A stretch of DNA of 64,000 nucleotides from GCA-2717185 sp964474755 (GTDB lineage Bacteria; Pseudomonadota; Alphaproteobacteria; UBA8366; GCA-2717185), in NCBI GenBank assembly GCA_964474755.1, contig CAYYUG010000002.1, positions 89,248 to 153,247 of the forward strand, read 5' to 3'. Below the pieces are notes generated by a model. That model did not search any database. It had not been told where the DNA came from and saw nothing but the letters and a program-made list of their open reading frames with translations. Shown one piece after another: positions 43,577 to 50,924 of the stretch. The position numbers were made by a program, and so were the translations under genes. Numbering within the stretch: position 1 is the first letter of the stretch; each line of letters starts with the position of its first letter.

Positions 43577-44539
43577 ATGTCCGATTTACCGAAGTCGATT
43601 GAGATCCATGAGGAAGGACCGCGCGAAGGGTTTCAGATCGAACCGGGGCCAATTTCGACCGCAGACAAGATTGCGTTTATCAATGTCCTTTCGCAAACTG
43701 GGTTGCAGGAAATACAGATCGCCTCTTTCGTCAATCCGAAACGGGTTCCCGGCTGGGCCGATGCCGAAGAGGTCGTGGCCGGCGTGGAGAAGCGCGATGG
43801 CGTGCGTTATACGGGACTGTGGTTGAACGAGAAAGGTTTGCTACGCGCTCTCGATGCTGAGGGCCTTACCCTCAAAGGGTCGATCTCAAACGTCACGTCT
43901 GAGGCGTTTATGATCCGCAACACCAATCGTGACAAGGCGCAGAACCGAACTGTTCAGGTCAATCAGATTGAGACCTATAAGGAACACGGTATCCCGATGT
44001 ATCGCGGTGGTGTTATGGCTGCATTCGGTTGTAATTTCGAGGGAGAAATACCGGTTTCGCGAGTACTAGAGACGGTTGAAGAGATCATGGACATAGCCGA
44101 TGAAACCAATTCGCCTATCAAGGTGATTTCGCTGGCCGATACCATGGGATGGGCTACGCCAATGTCGATTAAGCATATTGTCGGTGCCGTTCGCGAGCGC
44201 TGGCCGGACCTGCAGGTTGCTCTGCACTTGCACGATACTCGAGGCATGGGTATCGCAAATGTCTATGCCGGGTTAGAGATGGGTGTTTCGCTCTTTGATT
44301 CTTCGGTGGCCGGTCTTGGCGGTTGTCCATTCGCAGGAAGCCATGGAAAACCGGCCGCTGGCAACGTTTGTACCGAAGATATAGTTTTCATGTGCGCGGA
44401 AATGGGCATCGAGACTGGCGTAGATCTGGAACGGTTGATCGATGCCGCTGAAATGGCAGAACGCATCGTCGGCCACGACCTACCGGGTTCTGTAAAACGC
44501 GGCGGAAGCCTTGATAAACTTCGCGCATCGATTCACTAA
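43577..44539 (+). CDS. Hydroxymethylglutaryl-CoA lyase-like aldolase (HMGL family)
   Basis: A 320-residue DRE-TIM metallolyase. It starts IEIHEEGPREGFQIEPG, a variant of the usual DGLRDGLQ motif in which the catalytic Asp position appears as Glu (PREGFQ). It has ASFVNPKRVPGWADAEEV, the metal-binding HLHDTRGMG and the C-terminal GLGGCPFAGSHGKPAAGNVCTED signature with catalytic Cys. The family cleaves HMG-CoA to acetoacetate and acetyl-CoA; the motif variation suggests a related 3-hydroxyacyl-CoA rather than HMG-CoA itself. GGGGAG precedes the ATG. A strong terminator lies about 390 bases downstream. Confidence 0.9.
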   Translation: MSDLPKSIEIHEEGPREGFQIEPGPISTADKIAFINVLSQTGLQEIQIASFVNPKRVPGWADAEEVVAGVEKRDGVRYTGLWLNEKGLLRALDAEGLTLKGSISNVTSEAFMIRNTNRDKAQNRTVQVNQIETYKEHGIPMYRGGVMAAFGCNFEGEIPVSRVLETVEEIMDIADETNSPIKVISLADTMGWATPMSIKHIVGAVRERWPDLQVALHLHDTRGMGIANVYAGLEMGVSLFDSSVAGLGGCPFAGSHGKPAAGNVCTEDIVFMCAEMGIETGVDLERLIDAAEMAERIVGHDLPGSVKRGGSLDKLRASIH

Positions 44540-44762
44540 TTTAATATTTGTCGGCCATTTAGCGTACAACCGCACTTCGATCGGTCATTTCTTCCATAAT
44601 TTGGGAATGAAAGAGACCAATCGGGATCTGTGACAATGATGTTCTCTTGCCAGAGGGGCTGAGCAACCGTTTAGCGAGCATTGTGGTGTGGATGGATCAG
44701 GCCAAAGGCTTAAATAAGGTGACGTTCCCGTCGTGGTCTTGCATACCAACAGTAGAGAGTTC

Positions 44763-44843
44763 ATGTCTAAAATTTTAAGGAGAACTGCTGCTAGCTCTAA
44801 TGCCGTTGCCGCGGCAATTGGTCGGCTGACGGCAGAACGATAA
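44763..44843 (+). CDS. Possible microprotein or decayed C-terminus upstream of terminator
   Basis: 26 codons (MSKILRRTAASSNAVAAAIG, then RLTAER) with GAGAG upstream. The frame is open back to 44718 with hydrophobic, protein-like codons (GDVPVVVLHTNSREF), so it could instead be the tail of a degraded gene. It ends 88 bases before a strong terminator read in the same direction. No family recognised. Confidence 0.25.
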   Translation: MSKILRRTAASSNAVAAAIGRLTAER

Positions 44844-44930
44844 GCTAGTTGTTCTTGCGAGGGGGGCGACAAGACAGAAAACTGTGCATAAGTCTGCTCT
44901 CGGAGAGGCGAGAGGCGTGTATTTCAAACA

Positions 44931-44970
44931 AAAACTGCCGATCCAATACCTTGGACCGGCAGTTTTTTTT
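44931..44970. terminator. Strong bidirectional intrinsic terminator
   Basis: AAAACTGCCG (44931-44940) pairs with CGGCAGTTTT (44957-44966), extended by TCC/GGA after one mismatch, with an 8-base loop. Eight T residues (44963-44970) follow on the plus strand and the A-tract gives a T-run on the minus strand. It can end transcripts from both sides. The nearest plus-strand recognised gene is the HMGL-like gene at 44539. Confidence 0.85.
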
Positions 44971-45043
44971 AAGAGATCCGTACGTCGGTCGGGTGCGGGC
45001 CGTTTAGCGGGTGCTCTTCGTCTATAGGCATGTGTGTGTCCAT
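44969..45043 (-). CDS. Possible 24-residue peptide ending at the terminator
   Basis: ATG at 45043 opens a frame of 24 codons (MDTHMPIDEEHPLNGPHPTD, then VRIS) whose TAA overlaps the first bases of the terminator stem-loop on this strand. Stop-to-terminator contact of this kind is common for real genes, and an acidic, Pro/His-rich peptide is unusual for noise. There is no clear ribosome site and no known family. Confidence 0.22.
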   Translation of the reverse strand: MDTHMPIDEEHPLNGPHPTDVRIS

Positions 45044-45257
45044 TTCGTATAGGTTAATGCGCTAGCAGAGGTTGCGTATAAACGTTTCTAGAAACCGATG
45101 TTGTGCAATATTCGCAGCGCTGGCCTGTTGTTCGCACATGGCGCGCTGAATTAGAGCAAAACGGCCGATTAATTAATTTTGGCACCGCCCATAGAACAAC
45201 TAAGCGTTTGACTTAATATTACTATGATCTATTGCAGAAATTCGTGGGTAGGGAGGC

Positions 45258-45434
45258 TTGATCGCGCTCGTTAACGCCCCGTGGAGCGTACGCCTATTCG
45301 ACGAGACGGCTACGACTGTCATCCACACTCCAAACGAGAAAATTCGTGACAATGACCGCACCGACATGCGTTTGCTTCCATTCGGTGATGTTCTACTTTG
45401 GTGGGAAGAGTATCTCGACGGGCCAAATATATAA
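45258..45434 (+). CDS. Possible small ORF with protein-like composition
   Basis: A 58-codon frame from TTG 45258 (LIALVNAPWSVRLFDETATT at the start; LLPFGDVLLWWEEYLDGPNI at the end). The codon use and aromatic-acidic end look coding. GGGAGG lies only one base ahead of the TTG, too close for a good start. It may be a fragment of a lost gene. No family recognised. Confidence 0.25.
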   Translation: MIALVNAPWSVRLFDETATTVIHTPNEKIRDNDRTDMRLLPFGDVLLWWEEYLDGPNI

Positions 45435-45708
45435 TAACATATTGAAATATAAGTATTAAAATCCTAAATAGTACAGGAAATTTCTAATTTTTTACCTGCG
45501 CCTGAAGTTTTTTCCAAACATTGATCCTATGTTTCTTTGATTAAGTATGTGTATTAGCAAGTTTAGGGGGGCTAAATCGTATTGAATTCAAATAAAATGT
45601 TTAAAGTATTATAAAGAATTGCTATATAATTATTGTGAATAAATTTGAATTGTGGTTTATTAAATCGAATTTGGTGCTTTATTAAGGTCTAAAAAACGAA
45701 CTGAATTT

Positions 45709-46017
45709 ATGTTGATGCGTACCGCTGCCTTGATCACCTTGGGATTTTCATTGATTGCCTCACCGGTCGGCAGTGCTGACACGTCAGAAAAATCTTCCTG
45801 CGAAACACGCAAGGCAGTTCTCGATTTTCTGTCCTCGAAATACGCCGAAGCACCGGTGGCGATGGGGATATCTAAGGATGGTGGTGTGGTAGAAATTCTG
45901 ACCTCAGGACCCGGCTCCACGTTTACGATAATAGTCACCATGCCGAACGGAATGACTTGCATGGTCGCCGCCGGGAATAGCTGGGAAAATCTTGTGACAA
46001 AGCGGCGGCGAATTTAA
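45709..46017 (+). CDS. Small exported protein of unknown function
   Basis: 102 residues. Residues 1-23 are a Sec signal peptide (TAALITLGFSLIASPVGSA). The mature part has two Cys (SSCETRKAVLDFLSSKYAE and NGMTCMVAAG), which may form a disulfide, and the TSGPGSTFTIIVTMPNGMTC segment that I recall from a widespread alphaproteobacterial hypothetical family. It is periplasmic by inference. A minus-strand frame over the same bases is a shadow. Convergent with the DUF192 gene. Confidence 0.8.
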   Translation: MLMRTAALITLGFSLIASPVGSADTSEKSSCETRKAVLDFLSSKYAEAPVAMGISKDGGVVEILTSGPGSTFTIIVTMPNGMTCMVAAGNSWENLVTKRRRI

Positions 46018-46042
46018 GCCCAATAAAGGGGCCTGAGTTCGA

Positions 46043-46480
46043 TCAATTTCTGAAAATTTTATGCCGTACTAGGTCTCCCAACTTTATTCCGAGGCGTGAA
46101 GTTGTGCCTCCATTTAATTCTAGCACCGCTAGCGCGTCGCCTTTCGAGTGAACGGGAGTTAGCGAATGCGGTACAGTGCGTTCGCGGATATGGATGATGC
46201 GGCCATCGGCACCGATAAAAAGCATGTCGAGCGGGATGAAGGTGTTCTTCATCCAGAAGGATAGCGGTTGTGGCCGATTATAGACGAAAAGCATTCCCGC
46301 ATTAGCGGGCATATCACGTCGGTACATGAGGCCCTGCGATTGCTGGGCCGGTGTAATTGCGAGCTCGACTTCGAATTTCTGGCTGCCCTTGGCTGTCACG
46401 ATCGAAAGGCCGGATTTCTCGAACGCTAAGGCAATGGTAGTCACGAGACATAGGCAGAGGAACGTGACAGTTCTTAGCAT
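46043..46480 (-). CDS. DUF192 family exported protein
   Basis: 145 residues with a signal peptide (LRTVTFLCLCLVTTIALA). The DUF192 core is clear: QQSQGLMYRRDMPANAGMLFVY, QPLSFWMKNTFIPLDMLFI, GRIIHIRERTVPHS and VLELNGGTTSRLGIKLGD. The family is widespread in bacteria and its role is not established. An AGGAT site precedes the ATG. It lies 9 bases downstream of cysQ on the same strand and is probably co-transcribed with it. Confidence 0.93.
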   Translation of the reverse strand: MLRTVTFLCLCLVTTIALAFEKSGLSIVTAKGSQKFEVELAITPAQQSQGLMYRRDMPANAGMLFVYNRPQPLSFWMKNTFIPLDMLFIGADGRIIHIRERTVPHSLTPVHSKGDALAVLELNGGTTSRLGIKLGDLVRHKIFRN

Positions 46481-46489
46481 AGCGCCATC

Positions 46490-47263
46490 CTACCGCAGCC
46501 CGCCCCAGGCGATAAAATTTGGGTTACGCAGCGGGTTCTTGGCGTAAAGCAAGGGACTACCGTCTTCTGTTGTGACACGGCCGCCCGCGGCGCGCAGGAT
46601 GGCATGGCCTGCGGCGGTATCCCATTCCATGGTCGGGCCGAAGCGCGGATAGAGATCCGCCTCTCCAGCGGCGAGTAAGCAAAATTTTAAGGAACTGCCG
46701 GCATTCTTTGTGGCCTCTAATGGTCGGCCTTCGAGGAAGGAGGCCAGGGTTTCTGGATCGCCGTGGCGGCGGCTTGCCAGGACTGTTACGCCGTTTTCAG
46801 GCACCTCGCGGATAGTGATCGGTTCCGTTGTCCCGCTGGCCCGAGCGCGGGTCGCGCCGATACCAACGATGCCGGTATAGGTGTCACCCAGCGCCGGTGC
46901 GAAAATGACGCCGAAAACCGGCTGTTTTTCGACGATAAGCCCAATATTAACCGTGAATTCGCCGTTACGGCTGAGGAATTCCTTTGTGCCGTCCAGTGGA
47001 TCAACCAGCCAGAACGGCCTGTGGTCCACATTGGGAATTTCACCGCGTGACGCGGCCTCTTCGGCGACAATCGGGAAATCTGGCGTTAGCGTCTTCAGTT
47101 CTGGGGTAATGAGCGCTTCGGCAGCCAGATCCGCTTCGGTGACCGGCGAGTTGTCGTCCTTGTGGGCTACATCGAAATCGGTCGCGTAGACCTTCATGAT
47201 TGCCGCCCCAGCTTCGTGTGCCACGGAGATGATGTTGGGTAGAAGGGCAATGTAATCGATCAT
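46490..47263 (-). CDS. cysQ: 3'(2'),5'-bisphosphate nucleotidase CysQ
   Basis: 257 residues from the ATG ending at 47263; the longer frame reads through a glyoxalase remnant. An inositol-monophosphatase-fold enzyme that removes the 3'-phosphate from PAP during sulfate assimilation. Metal and substrate motifs: DDNSPVTEADLAAE, FPIVAEEAA, WLVDPLDGTKEFLSRNGEFTVNIGL and WDTAAGHAILRAAGG. The length is typical. It is followed at 9 bases by DUF192. The region just upstream carries the broken glyoxalase I gene on the same strand, whose promoter may now serve cysQ. Confidence 0.93.
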   Translation of the reverse strand: MIDYIALLPNIISVAHEAGAAIMKVYATDFDVAHKDDNSPVTEADLAAEALITPELKTLTPDFPIVAEEAASRGEIPNVDHRPFWLVDPLDGTKEFLSRNGEFTVNIGLIVEKQPVFGVIFAPALGDTYTGIVGIGATRARASGTTEPITIREVPENGVTVLASRRHGDPETLASFLEGRPLEATKNAGSSLKFCLLAAGEADLYPRFGPTMEWDTAAGHAILRAAGGRVTTEDGSPLLYAKNPLRNPNFIAWGGLR

Positions 47264-47310
47264 TTTTCTCAGGCGTGCAATGGCATGTGTATTCCCAGAC
47301 GATCTGGGGT

Positions 47311-47477
47311 TCAGCGGGCTCTCAAATAGAGCGAGAAGTTCATCGTGTCGAATTGGAAGTCGGCATAAGCGGCATGCCAATGATGTCTTCGTAAAAGGGT
47401 AGAGTGATCTTTGGGTCTTTGATTCGAAGCATGGTTTGGTTCATGACGTAGCCGGCGGTTTCTGGCTTGTTAGTCAT
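47311..47477 (-). pseudogene. Glyoxalase I (lactoylglutathione lyase) remnant, frameshifted and truncated
   Basis: From the ATG ending at 47477, with GAGAGGGTG as ribosome site, the frame gives MTNKPETAGYVMNQTMLRIK then DPKITLPFYEDIIGMPLM, the start of GloA, before going out of frame (PTSNSTR, stop at 47340). A shifted frame continues with DFQFDTMNFSLYL, the next conserved GloA strand, then RAR and a stop at 47311. The remaining roughly 110 residues of GloA are absent. This is a clear decayed gene: one frameshift plus loss of the 3' part, directly before cysQ. Confidence 0.85.
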
Positions 47478-47741
47478 CGGTCACCCTCTCTATCGCAATT
47501 GTAATTTTGCTCACAGACGTCATTTATAAATCCAAATCTGTATTAAGCGATAGCCGAGGCCCTGCAAGGGTAGGCAGGAGAGGTTGTGAGTTGGGAGGCA
47601 CGAAACGTTTCTCAATATGGATTGGATTGATCCGCGACTGTTGGCCGCGAATGAGCAGTAGCGGCAGACTAATCGACGCTGTGGTAAAGCAATCATAATG
47701 GCGTTGGAGCGGATCTCCAATGGGTATGAGGGAGGGTCATA

Positions 47742-48935
47742 ATGGTTGAATGCGCGGATTTGTTGCTGTCGCTTGATTGGGAGAGTGAACTGCCATCGGG
47801 CCGGGTGCGGCACAGTGACCACCTGTTTGCGTCATCGGTCGACATCGAGAAAGACGTTTTCCCTCTCCGGTTGAAAGCCCTGTTATTGGAGGCTGTGCCG
47901 GGCCAGACGATCGAGCTTTCCGTTACGCTGGAGGATTTGGTCATGCACGCTGGTGTTGGGCCAGTCACTCTGCCACGAGCGGAATTCGCGGCGCGGTTTG
48001 CGGACGGGACGAAGCTCGACCCACAATTCGGCCGTTTCTACCCGGCCAACTGGTTTCCCAACAGCGATCGCCGTGGTTGGCTGCCGACCGTGCGCTGCAC
48101 TGCCGCTTCTACGATGGGACTGACGGTAGATGCGCGACACCCGCTTCTTGGCCGGTCGCTCTCCCTAGCTACCAAGGTTGTCGGCGTGCAGAGTGAGCCT
48201 ACAGACCGAATGCCGATCGACTGGTTATCGGACCTATCTACTGGCCCAGGCATGCAGGCCTATCACAATGGCCAGCCGACCAGTTTTCTTGATGGAGCCT
48301 CCTACCGACGGCCGGAAGAGGCGCCAGACCCGGTCTTCTACGCGACGGCGCGTATTGCGGCGCATATCGATAGCCGTGCGCAACGGACCGTCGGTGCAAT
48401 CTATCGCAATATTATTCCGGAAGACGGAATGGTGCTCGATTTGATGTCTAGCGTGCATTCTAACCTGGCTGATGATCAGAAGATGGCCACCTGTTACGGG
48501 CTTGGGCTAAATGGGCAAGAAATGTCGGAGAACCCGGTGCTGTCTGGCGCGTTGCTTGCCGATCTTAACGCGGATCGGGTGATACCCTTTGCTGACGACA
48601 GCTTTGATGCCGCCATTTGTACCGTCTCGATAGACTATCTGACCGACCCGGTGCGCATAGTCGACGAGGTGGCGCGGGTACTGCGGCCAGGCGCAGCCTT
48701 TGCCGTCAGTTTCTCCAATCGTTGGTTTCCACCCAAGGTGACGAAGTTGTGGACAGAGCTACATCCGTTCGAGCAGATGGCGTTGGTCGTTCAGTATTTT
48801 GAAGCATCTGGCAGTTATGTAGAAATTGAAACCCGGTCCTACCGAGGCTACCCAAGGCCGATGGATGATCCCTATCACCGACAGATCGCCATGTCAGATC
48901 CTATTTTCGCGGTGATTGGACGGGTTGTCGGCTGA
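47742..48935 (+). CDS. SAM-dependent methyltransferase with PPIase-like N-terminal region
   Basis: 397 residues. The C-terminal half is a class I methyltransferase of the type whose motif I reads VLDLMSS (here GMVLDLMSSVHSNLADDQK), followed by GLGLNGQEMSENP, DLNADRVIPFADDSFDAAICTVSIDYLTDPVRIVDEVARVLRPG. The N-terminal half (GQTIELSVTLEDL, FGRFYPANWF, LTVDARHPLLGRSLSLATKVVGV) resembles the FKBP/SlyD-type C-terminal strand pattern with its NHPLAG-like motif. The fusion suggests methylation linked to protein or peptide handling, but the substrate is unknown. A 27-base palindrome follows the stop. Confidence 0.82.
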   Translation: MVECADLLLSLDWESELPSGRVRHSDHLFASSVDIEKDVFPLRLKALLLEAVPGQTIELSVTLEDLVMHAGVGPVTLPRAEFAARFADGTKLDPQFGRFYPANWFPNSDRRGWLPTVRCTAASTMGLTVDARHPLLGRSLSLATKVVGVQSEPTDRMPIDWLSDLSTGPGMQAYHNGQPTSFLDGASYRRPEEAPDPVFYATARIAAHIDSRAQRTVGAIYRNIIPEDGMVLDLMSSVHSNLADDQKMATCYGLGLNGQEMSENPVLSGALLADLNADRVIPFADDSFDAAICTVSIDYLTDPVRIVDEVARVLRPGAAFAVSFSNRWFPPKVTKLWTELHPFEQMALVVQYFEASGSYVEIETRSYRGYPRPMDDPYHRQIAMSDPIFAVIGRVVG

Positions 48936-48959
48936 TTTCTGTGAGCCTCGCGGCCGGTG

Positions 48960-48986
48960 TAAGACACCTAAAATTTAGGTGTCTTA
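48960..48986. terminator. 27-base perfect palindrome after methyltransferase gene
   Basis: TAAGACACCTAAA (48960-48972), central A, and TTTAGGTGTCTTA (48974-48986). It lies 25 bases past the methyltransferase stop. As RNA it folds into a long stem with a tight AT-rich loop and weak U-runs either side, so a bidirectional terminator is the most likely reading; a protein-binding palindrome is the alternative. Confidence 0.55.
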
Positions 48987-49232
48987 AAGACTAACTGTGT
49001 CTGCAACACTGCAAAAAGCGAATGTCATCAGCCGCATATGGACGTTGCCAGTGCGTGTTACTTTTGGACGATGCGTGGTTGTTAGAAGTTGTGAATGTTT
49101 TCGATCAAATTCCCGCTCGGCGACGATGTAAGACATCTTGCGGATGCTAGGCTTGCTATGCATTCGGCCTCTTGACCCGTAGTGCATGAGACCGGATGCT
49201 CGCGCCGTTCTAGGACACAGAGGATTTTCTGT

Positions 49233-50246
49233 ATGCTTATCCTGATGCCCGACGCCCGGTTTGATACGGCGGAGTTTGAGGAGTTAGTGATTGGCGAGCG
49301 TGCTGATTTCCGGCTGTACCAGGCTACAAAGCTGGACGATATTCCTGACGGAATCTGGGCTGCGGCGGACGGTTTAATGGTCTGGGGTCGCATGTCGTGT
49401 AACATCGCAATGCTCGAGAAGGCCAGCAAGGCGCGTATCGTCGTGCGGATGGGGGTCGGTTTTGATGCGATCGACATCGAGGAGGCTGGAAAGCGCGGCG
49501 TCGTAGCCTGCAACGTACCCGATTATGGCACCACTGACGTGGCCGACCACGCGATTGGCCTGATGTTGGCGCTGACCCGCGGTATTGTGCGTCACCACAC
49601 CAATCTAGTTGACGAACCCGTCGCCAATTGGCGTGGTATCGATACGCCGGTGGTCCGCCGTGTGCGCGGTGAGACATTCGGGTTGGTCGGACGCGGTCGC
49701 ATCGGAACGGCGGCGGGTTTGCGTGCCAAGGCGCTGGGCATGGACGTCATTTTCTATGATCCTTACCTACCAGACGGCAGTGATCAATCTGTTGGCTTCG
49801 GTCGGCGGGAGAGCCTAGAGGAGCTGTTGCGCGACGCGGATGTGGTCTCTTGCCACACACCCCTGACGCAGGAGACGCGCGGCATGATCAATGGCCAGGC
49901 GCTAAGTTGCATGAAACCGCACTCAATCCTGCTGAACACCTCTCGCGGAGAGGTAGTCGATGTGGATGCTGTAACCGAAGCCTTGAAAGCTGGCCGCATT
50001 GCCGCTGCTGGACTTGACGTGTTGCCTCAAGAGCCGCCGAACCCAAGCCAACCGCTTTTCAAGGCACTAAAGAAACGTGAGGATTGGACTGATGGGAGGG
50101 TTATCGTCACTCCACACGCCGCCTGGTATAGCCCCGACGGTGCCCGCGACTGCCGTGAGAAGGGGGCAGCGACGGTAATTAACTATCTGATCGGTGGTCG
50201 GCTCAGGAACTGTGTGAATGAGCAGTATTTGGACAGCCGGCGCTAG
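49233..50246 (+). CDS. D-2-hydroxyacid dehydrogenase family protein
   Basis: 337 residues from the ATG at 49233, with CAGAGGA upstream. NAD-binding GLVGRGRIG (150-158) ends in Asp176 (FYDPY), favouring NAD over NADP. The catalytic triad is Arg238 (NTSRGEVVD), Glu267 (LPQEPP) and His295 (VTPHAAWYS). The layout with GVGFDAIDIEEAGKRGV and the C-terminal RDCREKGA resembles the CtBP/phosphoglycerate dehydrogenase-like branch. It reduces 2-oxoacids to D-2-hydroxyacids, or the reverse. It stands alone. Confidence 0.92.
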   Translation: MLILMPDARFDTAEFEELVIGERADFRLYQATKLDDIPDGIWAAADGLMVWGRMSCNIAMLEKASKARIVVRMGVGFDAIDIEEAGKRGVVACNVPDYGTTDVADHAIGLMLALTRGIVRHHTNLVDEPVANWRGIDTPVVRRVRGETFGLVGRGRIGTAAGLRAKALGMDVIFYDPYLPDGSDQSVGFGRRESLEELLRDADVVSCHTPLTQETRGMINGQALSCMKPHSILLNTSRGEVVDVDAVTEALKAGRIAAAGLDVLPQEPPNPSQPLFKALKKREDWTDGRVIVTPHAAWYSPDGARDCREKGAATVINYLIGGRLRNCVNEQYLDSRR

Positions 50247-50412
50247 GGAGCTTAACGGCTAGAGATACGATGGCATACTGCGCGCCTACAGCTAATTAAC
50301 CTGAAACCTAAGTATAATTCAGTGTTCACATTGCAATGTATTTTTTGAGCTGTAATGGTCTTAACAAGACAGGGTGCATGTTTTCTGCAGAAAATTGCAC
50401 CGCTCGATGAGC

Positions 50413-50907
50413 TTACAGCGCCTTATACAAATACACGCAGGGTAAAGTTGGTCCGAAGCCCACTTTTTCGTAGGCACGTCGGGCGGGGATATGGCTTTCG
50501 TCGGCGCCGGTAGCAACGCTGGCAACCTTCATTCCTGCTTCTTTCATGCGGGCCAGAGCATCCTCATACATGCTCGTGCCGATCCCGCCGCCCTGATGCG
50601 CCGGGTCGACTGCGTTGAGGTCGATCTCGCCAACCTCGGATTTGTCATCCAGGTAAAGGGAATAGAACCCGATGATCGTTCCGTGCTGTTCGACAACGAA
50701 GACAGTGCGGTTTGAGCCCTTGGCGCAGATTTTGTCGAGATATTCTCGTTGCGACTGCTTCGCCGAATTGATCGCGACATCGGCGATCGCTTTGCCAACA
50801 ATTGACCGGAAGGATGCGAAGATTGGTTTGTAGGCGGCCTTGCGGATCTCGTGCAGCCGCGGCAGATCGCCAGAAAGGAACGGTCTAATACGTCGGTCAA
50901 CTTGCAT
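50413..50907 (-). CDS. GNAT-family N-acetyltransferase
   Basis: 164 residues from the ATG ending at 50907 (a GTG at 50919 is the alternative, with a closer link to the upstream stop). The acetyl-CoA motif HQGGGIGTSMYEDALARMKE and the preceding strand VGEIDLNAVDPAHQ are typical GNAT motif A, and the C-terminal ARRAYEKVGFGP is motif B. The substrate is unknown. It starts a few bases after the thioesterase stop on the same strand and is likely co-transcribed with it. Confidence 0.9.
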   Translation of the reverse strand: MQVDRRIRPFLSGDLPRLHEIRKAAYKPIFASFRSIVGKAIADVAINSAKQSQREYLDKICAKGSNRTVFVVEQHGTIIGFYSLYLDDKSEVGEIDLNAVDPAHQGGGIGTSMYEDALARMKEAGMKVASVATGADESHIPARRAYEKVGFGPTLPCVYLYKAL

Positions 50908-50924
50908 CGCACCTGTCACCCAGC

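Larger units (their letters stand above)
44540..45708. other. 1.17-kb gene-poor region with terminator and tiny ORFs
   Basis: The longest stretch without a recognisable gene. It contains a very strong bidirectional terminator (44931-44970), three short frames of possible interest (called separately at low confidence), a GTTTCTAGAAAC palindrome (45084-45095), and an AT-rich tract (about 45430-45700) before the next gene. I cannot identify an RNA gene, although a short transcript ending at the terminator is likely. Confidence 0.6.

Noticed and set aside
44585..44872. 95-codon minus-strand frame in the gene-poor region
   Set aside because: Low-complexity, Ser/Pro/Thr-rich, antisense to a better plus-strand frame; likely a shadow.
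44840..44970. 6S RNA or tmRNA ending at the strong terminator
   Set aside because: None of the diagnostic conserved segments could be identified by eye; left as an untyped possible transcript.
45660..45962. 100-codon minus-strand frame over the small exported protein
   Set aside because: The plus-strand frame has a signal peptide and a known family look; this is its antisense shadow.
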